A stretch of DNA of 64,000 bases from contig CAWHCT010000020.1 of the NCBI GenBank assembly GCA_963827785.1, positions 186,001-250,000 of the forward strand, given 5' to 3'. Below, one piece after another: positions 1-7,365 of this stretch. A program made the translations under genes and the position numbers. Below the pieces are notes generated by a model. That model did not search any database and had not been told where the DNA came from. It saw nothing but the letters and a program-made list of their open reading frames with translations. Every line of letters begins with the position of its first letter. The first letter of the stretch is position 1. The DNA comes from Site-B1 sp963827785. GTDB taxonomy: Bacteria > Bacteroidota > Bacteroidia > Flavobacteriales > Flavobacteriaceae.

Positions 1-157
1 TTTTGTTATCGAAGCGTCAGGATTAAGGGATGATATTGATAATATGTATGAAAAACTAAAACCCTATGGTTTGTTGCAATTTGTTAGATCAGGACGAATC
101 GCAATTTCAAGACCTAAAATGGCAATATCAGAGTTATTAGAAGAAATTAATTATTAG
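1..157 (+). CDS. ilvN: Acetolactate synthase small subunit, C-terminal end (partial)
   Basis: The window opens inside a reading frame (first full codon at base 2) that ends in TAG at 155-157. The visible 51 residues include the block PYGLLQFVRSGRIAI, which is typical of the C-terminal half of the regulatory subunit of acetohydroxyacid synthase. That subunit binds the catalytic IlvB subunit and confers feedback control by branched-chain amino acids. The stop lies 12 bases before ilvC, as expected for an ilvB-ilvN-ilvC operon whose beginning is outside the window. The N-terminal ACT domain is not visible. Confidence 0.85.
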   Translation, partial: FVIEASGLRDDIDNMYEKLKPYGLLQFVRSGRIAISRPKMAISELLEEINY

Positions 158-169
158 AATAAAGAAAAA

Positions 170-1669
170 ATGACAAATTATTTTAACACACTTTCATTAA
201 GAGATCAATTGAATCAACTGGGAAAATGCCGATTTATGGATTCATCAGAATTTAGTGAAGGCGTTTCAGCATTAAAAGGCAAAAAAATAGTTATTGTCGG
301 TTGCGGAGCTCAAGGATTGAATCAAGGTTTAAATATGAAAGATTCGGGATTGGATATTTCATATGCTTTGCGTGAAGGAGCAATAAAAGAAAAAAGAGCA
401 TCATATGTCAATGCAACCAAAAATGGTTTTAAGGTTGGAACTTATGAAGAACAAATACCAACTGCTGATCTGGTCGCTAATTTGACTCCGGATAAACAGC
501 ATACAAGTGTCATAAAAGCAATCATGCCATTGATGAAAAAGGGAGCAACATTGTCCTATTCACATGGATTCAATATTGTTGAAGAAGGTATGCAAATCCG
601 CAAAGATCTTACTGTGATCATGGTAGCACCAAAATGCCCCGGATCTGAAGTTAGGGAAGAGTACAAGCGAGGATTTGGTGTACCAACCTTAATTGCAGTG
701 CATCCTGAAAATGATCCTAATGGTAAAGGCTTGTCTCAGGCAAAAGCTTATGCAGCGGCTACAGGTGGAGACAGAGCTGGTGTTTTACAATCGTCTTTTG
801 TTGCTGAAGTTAAAAGTGATTTGATGGGTGAACAAACCATTTTATGTGGCGTTTTGCAAACCGGATCTATTTTATGTTTTGATAAAATGATTGAAGAAGG
901 AATCGAGCCTGAATATGCTTCAAAATTAATTCAATTTGGTTGGGAAACCATTACCGAAGCCTTGAAACATGGTGGAATTACCAATATGATGGACCGGTTA
1001 TCAAATCCGTCAAAAATAAAGGCCTTCCAATTATCAGAAGAATTAAAGGTAATCATGAAACCTTTATTTGAAAAGCATATGGATGATATCATGTCAGGTC
1101 ATTTCTCGATGACTATGATGGAAGATTGGGCCAATGACGATGTGAATCTGTTAAAATGGCGTGCTGCTACTGGCGAAACAAATTTTGAAAAAACGGCTGC
1201 AACATCAAAGCATATTAAAGAACAGGAATATTTTGATCATGGTGTATTAATGGTTGCGTTTGTAAGAGCTGGGGTTGAACTAGCTTTCGATACTATGGTA
1301 GCTTCAGGAATTATTGAAGAATCGGCTTATTATGAATCGTTACATGAATTACCGTTGATCGCAAACACAGTAGCAAGAAAGAAATTATTTGAAATGAACA
1401 GAATTATTTCTGATACTGCAGAATATGGTTGTTATTTATTCGATCATGCCTGTAAACCATTATTGGTAGATTTTATGAAATCAGTAAAAACAGATGTTAT
1501 TGGTAAATCATTTTCAAACTCTAATTCAGTTGACAACGTTGAGTTGATTAAAGTTAATGAAGTCATCAGACAGCATCCAATTGAATCCATTGGAAAAACA
1601 CTTCGAAGTGCCATGACGGCAATGAAAGTCATAAAATCTGACACAAAACAAGAAGCAATTTTATCTTAA
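170..1669 (+). CDS. ilvC: Ketol-acid reductoisomerase, class II
   Basis: NADPH-dependent reductoisomerase that converts acetolactate or acetohydroxybutyrate to the dihydroxy acid in valine, leucine and isoleucine synthesis. The Rossmann motif GCGAQG is at residues 44-49, and metal-binding acidic blocks such as DLMGEQTILCG follow in the knotted helical domain. At 499 residues it matches the long class II enzymes (E. coli about 491) rather than the short class I form of about 330. The start codon lies 12 bases after the ilvN stop, so the genes are probably co-transcribed. An aldehyde dehydrogenase gene follows 10 bases later. I am confident of the assignment. Confidence 0.95.
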   Translation: MTNYFNTLSLRDQLNQLGKCRFMDSSEFSEGVSALKGKKIVIVGCGAQGLNQGLNMKDSGLDISYALREGAIKEKRASYVNATKNGFKVGTYEEQIPTADLVANLTPDKQHTSVIKAIMPLMKKGATLSYSHGFNIVEEGMQIRKDLTVIMVAPKCPGSEVREEYKRGFGVPTLIAVHPENDPNGKGLSQAKAYAAATGGDRAGVLQSSFVAEVKSDLMGEQTILCGVLQTGSILCFDKMIEEGIEPEYASKLIQFGWETITEALKHGGITNMMDRLSNPSKIKAFQLSEELKVIMKPLFEKHMDDIMSGHFSMTMMEDWANDDVNLLKWRAATGETNFEKTAATSKHIKEQEYFDHGVLMVAFVRAGVELAFDTMVASGIIEESAYYESLHELPLIANTVARKKLFEMNRIISDTAEYGCYLFDHACKPLLVDFMKSVKTDVIGKSFSNSNSVDNVELIKVNEVIRQHPIESIGKTLRSAMTAMKVIKSDTKQEAILS

Positions 1670-1679
1670 GAAAAAAATT

Positions 1680-3266
1680 ATGCCATTTTTAGAAATCCCT
1701 CAAGAGTATAAAATAACATCATTATTGCATCAGGACACCTATTTAGTGTCCGGGAAATTAAAAAAGTGGACTGGAGACTCAGCTCAGGTTTTTTCTACAA
1801 TTTCGTCTAGAAAAGAGTATAAAAAGACACTTTTAGGCACTGTACCTGATTTAGGAGAAAAAGAGGCCATTGAAGCCCTTGAATCTGCTTGTTTGGCTTA
1901 TGGAAAAGGACAAGGTCTTTGGCCAACCATGAAAGTGGTTGACAGAATTGCCTGCATGGAGAAATTTGTAGAGCAAATGAAAACCAAGCGAGATGAAGTT
2001 GTTAAATTACTGATGTGGGAAATTGGAAAGAATCTTCCGGATTCTCAAAAGGAATTTGATAGAACAGTCGATTATATCTACGATACAATTGAAGAATACA
2101 AGCAAATAGACAGAGATGCCGCCAAATTTGAAAAACATGATGGGATCTATGCTCATATTCGCAGAGGCCCTTTAGGAGTGGTATTATGTTTAGGGCCTTA
2201 TAATTATCCGCTTAATGAAACCTTTGCGCTATTAATTCCGGCTTTATTGATGGGAAATACAACGATATTTAAGCCTGCAAAGTTTGGAGTATTGCTGATT
2301 TCACCATTACTAGAAGCTTTTCAAAACAGCTTCCCAAAAGGTGTCGTAAATATTATTTATGGAAGAGGTAGGGTATTAGCGACCCCGATAATGAAATCTG
2401 GCAGAATAGATGTACTGGCTTTAATAGGAAATAGTAAATCTGCTAATGCGCTTCAGGAAAGTCATCCTAAAAAGAACAGGTTGCGACTTGTCTTGGGATT
2501 AGAGGCTAAAAATCCTGCTATTGTATTGCCCGGAGCAGATTTGGATTTGACCATAAATGAATGTATTGCAGGAACATTATCCTTTAATGGTCAGCGTTGT
2601 ACAGCTTTAAAGATCCTCTATGTGCATGAGGAAGTGGTTGATGAATTCAATAAACGCTTTTCGGCTAAAGTTGATGCGCTTAAATTTGGGAATCCTTGGG
2701 ATGAAGGAGCTAAATTAACACCACTGCCTGAACCCGGAAAAACAGAGTATATTCAGGAACTAATAGATGATGCAATCCAAAAAGGAGCGAAAATATTGAA
2801 CTCAAAAGGGGGAGAAACATCAGAGAATTTTATTTTCCCTGCGGTATTGTATCCGGTTAAAAAGAATATGAGGGTCTATCAAGAAGAACAATTTGGCCCT
2901 GTAATTCCTGTTGTTCCCTTTACAAATATTGAACAGCCTTTGGATGACATGGCGGAATCCAGTTATGGGCAGCAAGTAAGTGTTTTTGGAAAGGATACTA
3001 AAATATTGTCTCCTCTTATCGATACTTTAGTGAATTTGGTTTGCAGAGTAAATTTGAATAGCTCTTGTCAAAGAGGTCCGGATGTATATCCATTTACCGG
3101 GAGAAAAGATTCAGCATTTGGAACTTTGAGTGTTCATGATGCATTAAGATCATTTTCAATAAGAACCTTTGTGGCATCCAAAGATAATGACCATAATAAG
3201 ACGATTTTGAATGAGTTATTAGATAAAAAATCATCTAATTTCATTAGTACAGATTATATTTTATAA
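1680..3266 (+). CDS. gapN: NADP-dependent glyceraldehyde-3-phosphate dehydrogenase-like aldehyde dehydrogenase (GapN type)
   Basis: Aldehyde dehydrogenase superfamily protein of 528 residues. The catalytic cysteine is in FNGQRCTALK (about residue 307), the general-base glutamate region is LVLGLEAKNPAIVL, and the cofactor segment contains GPYNYPLNETFALLIPALL. The C-terminal GRKDSAFGTLSVHDALRSF block resembles the non-phosphorylating GAPDH (ALDH11) branch, which oxidises glyceraldehyde-3-phosphate irreversibly to 3-phosphoglycerate while making NADPH. It starts 10 bases after ilvC, so it is probably the last gene of the ilv operon. NADPH supply for ilvC would be a sensible link, but that is inference. 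Substrate specificity is not proven by sequence alone. Confidence 0.75.
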   Translation: MPFLEIPQEYKITSLLHQDTYLVSGKLKKWTGDSAQVFSTISSRKEYKKTLLGTVPDLGEKEAIEALESACLAYGKGQGLWPTMKVVDRIACMEKFVEQMKTKRDEVVKLLMWEIGKNLPDSQKEFDRTVDYIYDTIEEYKQIDRDAAKFEKHDGIYAHIRRGPLGVVLCLGPYNYPLNETFALLIPALLMGNTTIFKPAKFGVLLISPLLEAFQNSFPKGVVNIIYGRGRVLATPIMKSGRIDVLALIGNSKSANALQESHPKKNRLRLVLGLEAKNPAIVLPGADLDLTINECIAGTLSFNGQRCTALKILYVHEEVVDEFNKRFSAKVDALKFGNPWDEGAKLTPLPEPGKTEYIQELIDDAIQKGAKILNSKGGETSENFIFPAVLYPVKKNMRVYQEEQFGPVIPVVPFTNIEQPLDDMAESSYGQQVSVFGKDTKILSPLIDTLVNLVCRVNLNSSCQRGPDVYPFTGRKDSAFGTLSVHDALRSFSIRTFVASKDNDHNKTILNELLDKKSSNFISTDYIL

Positions 3267-3401
3267 ATCAAAATTTGATAAAACAGATTAAAAATGAATT
3301 ATTTACAATAAAATAAAGTCATTTTGTTGAATTTAATAATTCTTATTAAAAAGTTGAACGGTTTATATAGTTAATTCAATTTAATTTTTAGTTTTACACC
3401 A

Positions 3402-3470
3402 ATGAATACTCAAAAAAATAAAATACGTACGATTACACCCAGGTTACCCGAGCGCATCCGTCGCCGCTAA
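3402..3470 (+). CDS. Arginine-rich leader peptide (22 residues) of the arg operon
   Basis: A 22-codon ORF (ATG 3402, TAA 3468-3470) stands alone in the gap before the arginine operon. Six of its 22 codons are arginine (CGT, AGG, CGC, CGT, CGC, CGC), and it ends in ERIRRR immediately before the stop; it also has two prolines. In AT-rich DNA this run of CGN codons is striking. The composition and position match the leader peptides of ribosome-dependent attenuators, where stalling at codons for the end product controls the downstream operon. I could not find a convincing terminator directly after it, so the mechanism could be translational or involve the second small ORF at 3520. The function is inference. 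Confidence 0.65.
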   Translation: MNTQKNKIRTITPRLPERIRRR

Positions 3471-3519
3471 TTCTTCTTTTTAGTAACAAACCTTTTTACG
3501 TAATTTTTATTTATTCATC

Positions 3520-3615
3520 ATGTTTACATCAAGTTTTAATTCAGTCTTTCAAAAATTAGTTATTAATAAAGATAACAGTGTTACGAGTCGTCCTAATATG
3601 CCCCGTCGCCCTTAA
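3520..3615 (+). CDS. Second small ORF in the arg leader, ending in an Arg/Pro cluster
   Basis: A 31-codon ORF whose last codons read SRPNMPRRP and stop; an in-frame ATG at 3598 could also give a five-residue mini-ORF, MPRRP. The last bases resemble the end of the first leader: both share CGTCGCC just before the stop, and both have a GTTAC...GAG stretch upstream. This suggests a duplicated leader. Arginine plus proline codons would fit an operon that contains both arginine genes and proC. The stop codon lies inside the palindrome CCCTTAAGGG (3609-3618). It may be chance, since the first 20 residues are unremarkable. Confidence 0.35.
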   Translation: MFTSSFNSVFQKLVINKDNSVTSRPNMPRRP

Positions 3616-3655
3616 GGGTGTGCTACTATATAGGAACTCCAGGTGTGTCCGGTTC
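3607..3655 (+). promoter_or_regulatory. Possible regulatory hairpins between arg leader ORFs and the first structural gene
   Basis: Two weak stem-loops are visible. The first is CGCCC/GGGTG around a TTAA loop (3607-3620), overlapping the stop of the second small ORF. The second pairs GGAAC near 3633 with GTTCT near 3652 and is followed by only four T residues. They could be parts of an attenuator acting with the leader ORFs, but neither is strong enough to call a terminator with confidence. The remaining untranslated stretch up to 3705 is A-rich and shows no other signal. Confidence 0.25.
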
Positions 3656-3705
3656 TGTTTTCAAAAAAAACAATTTTAATAACAATAATAAAAGTTCAAA
3701 AAATA

Positions 3706-4338
3706 ATGGAAATCATTATTGCAGATAAATCACATAGCATTTACGCAATTAATATTTGCGAAGCTATTGCGGATGCAGCTCAAGTAAGAGGTACGGGTAT
3801 AGCTAAAAGAACTCCTGATTATATTATAAATAAAATGGAAAAGGGCAATGCAGTTATTGCTTTGGACGGAGATAAATTTGCAGGTTTTTGTTACATCGAA
3901 TCATGGGGACATGGAAAATTTGTTGCCAATTCAGGATTAATAGTTCATCCTGATTATCGCGGAATTGGTTTAGCTAAAAAAATAAAGAAAGTTGTTTTTG
4001 GACAGTCCAGAAATAAATTTCCAGACGCTAAAGTATTCAGTATAACTACGGGACTAGCCGTTATGAAAATGAATAGTGATTTAGGGTATAAACCAGTAAC
4101 TTTTTCTGAACTTACAGACGATCCATCCTTTTGGAATGGTTGCCAAACCTGCAAGAATTATGATGTTTTACAACGTACAAATCAGACGATGTGTTTGTGC
4201 ACAGGAATGTTGTATGATCCCAATAAAATAGAAGAGCCTAAGGCGCATGAACATAAGTACGATAAAAAAGTTTGGACACGATTAAAGAATATAAAACAGA
4301 TCAGGTTTTTAAAAAACAACAAAAATGGTAAAAAGTAA
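3706..4338 (+). CDS. GNAT-family N-acetyltransferase, probable first enzyme of arginine synthesis (ArgA role)
   Basis: A 210-residue protein if translation starts at ATG 3706 (MEIIIADKSH); an upstream GTG at 3643 would add a basic, unconserved N-terminus. The GNAT acetyl-CoA motif is VHPDYRGIGLAKKIKK. The C-terminal half has several cysteines (GCQTCKNY, MCLCTGMLYDP). It heads the arginine operon, and no classical argA or argJ is visible, so it probably supplies the N-acyl-glutamate (acetyl or succinyl) that ArgB and ArgC use. Its last 14 bases overlap the upstream start of argG. The family assignment is firm; the substrate is inferred from context. Confidence 0.7.
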   Translation: MEIIIADKSHSIYAINICEAIADAAQVRGTGIAKRTPDYIINKMEKGNAVIALDGDKFAGFCYIESWGHGKFVANSGLIVHPDYRGIGLAKKIKKVVFGQSRNKFPDAKVFSITTGLAVMKMNSDLGYKPVTFSELTDDPSFWNGCQTCKNYDVLQRTNQTMCLCTGMLYDPNKIEEPKAHEHKYDKKVWTRLKNIKQIRFLKNNKNGKK

Positions 4339-5578
4339 AAAATCAGATGATTCTCTCCCTTTGGGAGAGATGTCGCAAAGCGACACAAAGGGCTCAAAAA
4401 AATTAGTCATAGCGTATAGTGGTGGTTTAGATACTTCTTATTGCGCTGTTAGTTTGTCTAAAGAAGGTTTTGAGGTACACGCTGTAAGTGTTAACACAGG
4501 TGGATTCACCAAGGATGAAATTAACAGAATTGAGAAAAATGCTTATAAAATGGGTGTTTCAACCTATAAGAATATTGATGCTGTGTCAACTTTTTACCAG
4601 AAAGTTATAAAGTATTTGGTGTTCGGAAATGTATTAAAAAATAACACGTATCCATTGTCTGTCAGTGCCGAAAGAATCATTCAAGCTATCGAAATTGTTG
4701 AATATGCAAAGAGTATTGATGCAAAATATATAGCCCATGGTAGTACAGGAGCCGGAAATGATCAGGTACGATTCGATATGATATTTCAAACTCTGGCGCC
4801 TGATATCAAGATCATCACACCAATCAGAGATAAAAAATTATCCAGACAAGAAGAGATCGAATATCTAAAAATGAATGGAATAGACATGTCCTGGGAAAAG
4901 GCAAAATATTCGGTTAATAAAGGACTTTGGGGAACAAGTGTTGGTGGGCAAGAAACTTTAACATCGGACAAGCCATTGCCAAGTGAAGCTTATCCTTCTC
5001 AATTAGAACATACTGAAGAGGAAAAAGTAATATTGACTTTTATTAAAGGTGAATTGTTTGCGGTAAATGGAATAGAAAATAATCCAGAGATCAATATAGA
5101 AGTATTGAATAATCTGGCTTCAGCTTATGCAATTGGCAGAGATATTCATGTGGGGGATACCATTGTAGGCATAAAAGGCAGAGTAGGTTTTGAAGCCTCT
5201 GCGGCTTTAATAATAATAAAAGCGCACCATTTATTGGAAAAACATACTTTAACTAAGTGGCAATTACAACATAAGGAATATTTATCCAGTTTTTATGGCA
5301 TGCACCTTCATGAAGGCCAATACCTTGATCCTGTAATGAGAAATATTGAAGCTTTTCTGGACAGCAGCCAGAAACAGGTTTCCGGTGAGGTCATCGTCAC
5401 TTTAAAACCTTATCATTTTTCGCTTGATGGTATTATTTCAGAACACGATCTCATGAAGGCAAAGTTTGGCAGTTACGGTGAGATGAATACAGGTTGGACA
5501 GCAGATGAAGCCAAAGGGTTTATTAAGATCTTCGGTATGCAAAATAAAATTTATCACCAGGTAAATTCAAAACTATGA
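4325..5578 (+). CDS. argG: Argininosuccinate synthase
   Basis: ATP-dependent ligase joining citrulline and aspartate. The P-loop-like PP-motif is AYSGGLDTSYC, and conserved blocks AHGSTGAGNDQVRFD and IGRDIHVGDTIVGIKGRVGFEA follow. The first 24 or so residues are unusual: family members normally begin close to KKLVIAYSGG, but here the N-terminus is encoded by a palindromic repeat (4352-4390). Translation may instead start at ATG 4370 inside that repeat, giving MSQSDTKG before the conserved domain. The downstream end overlaps argC by four bases (ATGA). Second gene of the arg operon. Confidence 0.95.
   Translation: MVKSKKSDDSLPLGEMSQSDTKGSKKLVIAYSGGLDTSYCAVSLSKEGFEVHAVSVNTGGFTKDEINRIEKNAYKMGVSTYKNIDAVSTFYQKVIKYLVFGNVLKNNTYPLSVSAERIIQAIEIVEYAKSIDAKYIAHGSTGAGNDQVRFDMIFQTLAPDIKIITPIRDKKLSRQEEIEYLKMNGIDMSWEKAKYSVNKGLWGTSVGGQETLTSDKPLPSEAYPSQLEHTEEEKVILTFIKGELFAVNGIENNPEINIEVLNNLASAYAIGRDIHVGDTIVGIKGRVGFEASAALIIIKAHHLLEKHTLTKWQLQHKEYLSSFYGMHLHEGQYLDPVMRNIEAFLDSSQKQVSGEVIVTLKPYHFSLDGIISEHDLMKAKFGSYGEMNTGWTADEAKGFIKIFGMQNKIYHQVNSKL
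4352..4390 (+). repeat. Palindromic repeat (double hairpin) inside the 5' end of argG
   Basis: Two adjacent perfect stem-loops: TCTCTCCC/GGGAGAGA around TTT (4352-4370), then TGTCGC/GCGACA around AAA (4371-4385), followed by CAAAG. Relatives are at 26243 and 33573 (the CCC-TT(T/C)-GGG core plus an AGGATG-like tail). Here the element is translated in frame as the N-terminal extension of ArgG, and it contains an ATG at 4370 that could serve as the real start. Confidence 0.7.
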
Positions 5579-6552
5579 TAGAAGCAGGAATAATTGGAGG
5601 TGCTGGATATACAGCCGGTGAATTGATCAGATTGTTAGTACATCATTCCAATATCAATATTAATTTTGTTTACAGTACCTCCAATGCCGGAAACAAAATA
5701 AGTGAAATACATCAGGACCTTATTGGTTCGATTGATCTAAGGTTTACGGATGTTGTTAATCACGACGTTGATGTGGTTTTTTTATGTCTGGGTCATGGTA
5801 ATTCTAAAGCATTTTTAGAGAAAAATGAATTTTCTTTTGAAACCAGGATCATAGATCTAAGCAATGATTTCAGATTGCAGCATCATGAACTCTACCATGG
5901 CAACACGTTTGTATATGGACTTCCTGAGTTACAAAAGGAAAAAATAAGATCAGCAAACCACATTGCAAATCCGGGATGTTTTGCTACGGCAATTCAATTG
6001 GCCATTTTGCCAATGGCAGCAAATGGGTTGTTATATGATGATATTCATGTGAATGCGGTCACAGGTGCAACAGGTGCAGGAACCGGATTATCAAAAACCA
6101 CACATTTTACATGGAGAGACAATAATTTTTCCTCTTATAAGCCTTTTACGCATCAGCATTTAGGAGAGATCTATCAAAGTGTGAATCAACTGCAGAAAGT
6201 TTTTAAGTCTGAGATCAATTTTATGCCAAACAGAGGAAATTTTTCGAGAGGAATTTTTGCTACTGTTTATACCAAATATGAAGGTACAGTGGAAGATGCC
6301 AAAGCAGTATATAATGAATTTTATAAAGATGCTGCTTTCACGTTTGTATCTGATAGCGAAGTGCATTTAAAACAAGTAGTAAATACAAATAAATGTCTCT
6401 TGCACTTACATAAACATAACGATAAACTATTAATTACCAGTATAATAGACAACCTTTTAAAAGGTGCTTCCGGACAGGCAGTTCAGAATATGAATTTAAT
6501 GTTTGACTTTGAAGAGACGGAAGGGTTAAAATTAAAAGCCAACTTCTTTTAA
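5575..6552 (+). CDS. argC: N-acetyl-gamma-glutamyl-phosphate reductase
   Basis: NADPH-dependent reduction of N-acyl-glutamyl phosphate to the semialdehyde, third step of ornithine synthesis. The nucleotide-binding motif GIIGGAGYTAGELIRLL is at the N-terminus, and the catalytic cysteine is in ANPGCFATAIQLA (about residue 136). At 325 residues it has the usual length. The start overlaps the argG stop (ATGA), implying translational coupling. ProC follows after 12 bases. Confidence 0.95.
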   Translation: MIEAGIIGGAGYTAGELIRLLVHHSNININFVYSTSNAGNKISEIHQDLIGSIDLRFTDVVNHDVDVVFLCLGHGNSKAFLEKNEFSFETRIIDLSNDFRLQHHELYHGNTFVYGLPELQKEKIRSANHIANPGCFATAIQLAILPMAANGLLYDDIHVNAVTGATGAGTGLSKTTHFTWRDNNFSSYKPFTHQHLGEIYQSVNQLQKVFKSEINFMPNRGNFSRGIFATVYTKYEGTVEDAKAVYNEFYKDAAFTFVSDSEVHLKQVVNTNKCLLHLHKHNDKLLITSIIDNLLKGASGQAVQNMNLMFDFEETEGLKLKANFF

Positions 6553-6564
6553 AAATTAAATTAC

Positions 6565-7365
6565 ATGAAAATAGCAATTATAGGAACCGGAAATTTAGGA
6601 TGTTCTATCGCAAAAGGACTAATCACTACCAATGCAATAACAACTTTGTATTTAACCAAAAGGAATCTTGAAGATATTAGAGATTTTGAAGGTTATAAAA
6701 ATGTAACCTTAACTAAAGATAATTCTGAAGCAGCAAAAAATTCAGATATTTTGATTTTTGCGGTACAACCTGCCCACATGGAGAAAATATTAATTGATCT
6801 AAAACCAATACTGCATGAAAATCATGTCCTTATATCTACAATTACAGGATTTTCAATATCGAAGATGGAGAGCATTGTTGGGAAAGATAAATATCTTATA
6901 AGAGCCATGCCTAATACAGCTATTGCAGTGGGAAAATCCATGACCTGTTTATGTAGTAATGAAAAGGGTAATGAGCGGATAAAAGTAGCTCAGGCCATTT
7001 TTAACAGACTTGGCACATCTATTTCAATTCCTGAAAACCAAATGCAGGCAGCAACTGTAGTTTGTGCCAGTGGAATTGCATTTTGGATGCGTTTGATACG
7101 TGCTACGACTCAGGCAGCAATCCAGTTAGGATTTGATGCAAAAGAAGCACAGGAATTAGCAATGCATACCTGCGAAGGTGCTGCAAGTTTGTTGATAACA
7201 ACAGGGAATCATCCTGAACAGGAAATTGATAAAGTGACCACTCCTAAAGGTTGCACTATTGAGGGTCTTAATGAAATGGAACATAAGGGATTGAGTTCTT
7301 CTTTAATTCAGGGAATGGTTTCATCTTTCAACAAAATCAACAGTATTAAAACCGATCAGTTATGA
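6565..7365 (+). CDS. proC: Pyrroline-5-carboxylate reductase
   Basis: Makes proline from pyrroline-5-carboxylate with NAD(P)H. The N-terminus MKIAIIGTGNLGCSIAKGL is the Rossmann motif. The C-terminal dimerisation domain shows TTPKGCTIEGLNEME, which matches the family signature with glycine, cysteine and threonine near the substrate site. At 266 residues it is typical. Its place between argC and argD is notable: glutamate semialdehyde chemistry links proline and ornithine synthesis, and this operon appears to co-regulate both. The stop overlaps the argD start by four bases. Confidence 0.92.
   Translation: MKIAIIGTGNLGCSIAKGLITTNAITTLYLTKRNLEDIRDFEGYKNVTLTKDNSEAAKNSDILIFAVQPAHMEKILIDLKPILHENHVLISTITGFSISKMESIVGKDKYLIRAMPNTAIAVGKSMTCLCSNEKGNERIKVAQAIFNRLGTSISIPENQMQAATVVCASGIAFWMRLIRATTQAAIQLGFDAKEAQELAMHTCEGAASLLITTGNHPEQEIDKVTTPKGCTIEGLNEMEHKGLSSSLIQGMVSSFNKINSIKTDQL

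Noticed and set aside
3631..3661. Terminator for the arg leader (GGAAC/GTTCT hairpin with TTTT).
   Set aside because: Only five to six pairs with a bulge and a broken T-run; too weak to call as an attenuator, so it is listed only as a possible hairpin.
4352..4390. Terminator inside argG from the hairpins.
   Set aside because: The hairpins lack a T-run and are in a translated region; a repeat element explains them better.
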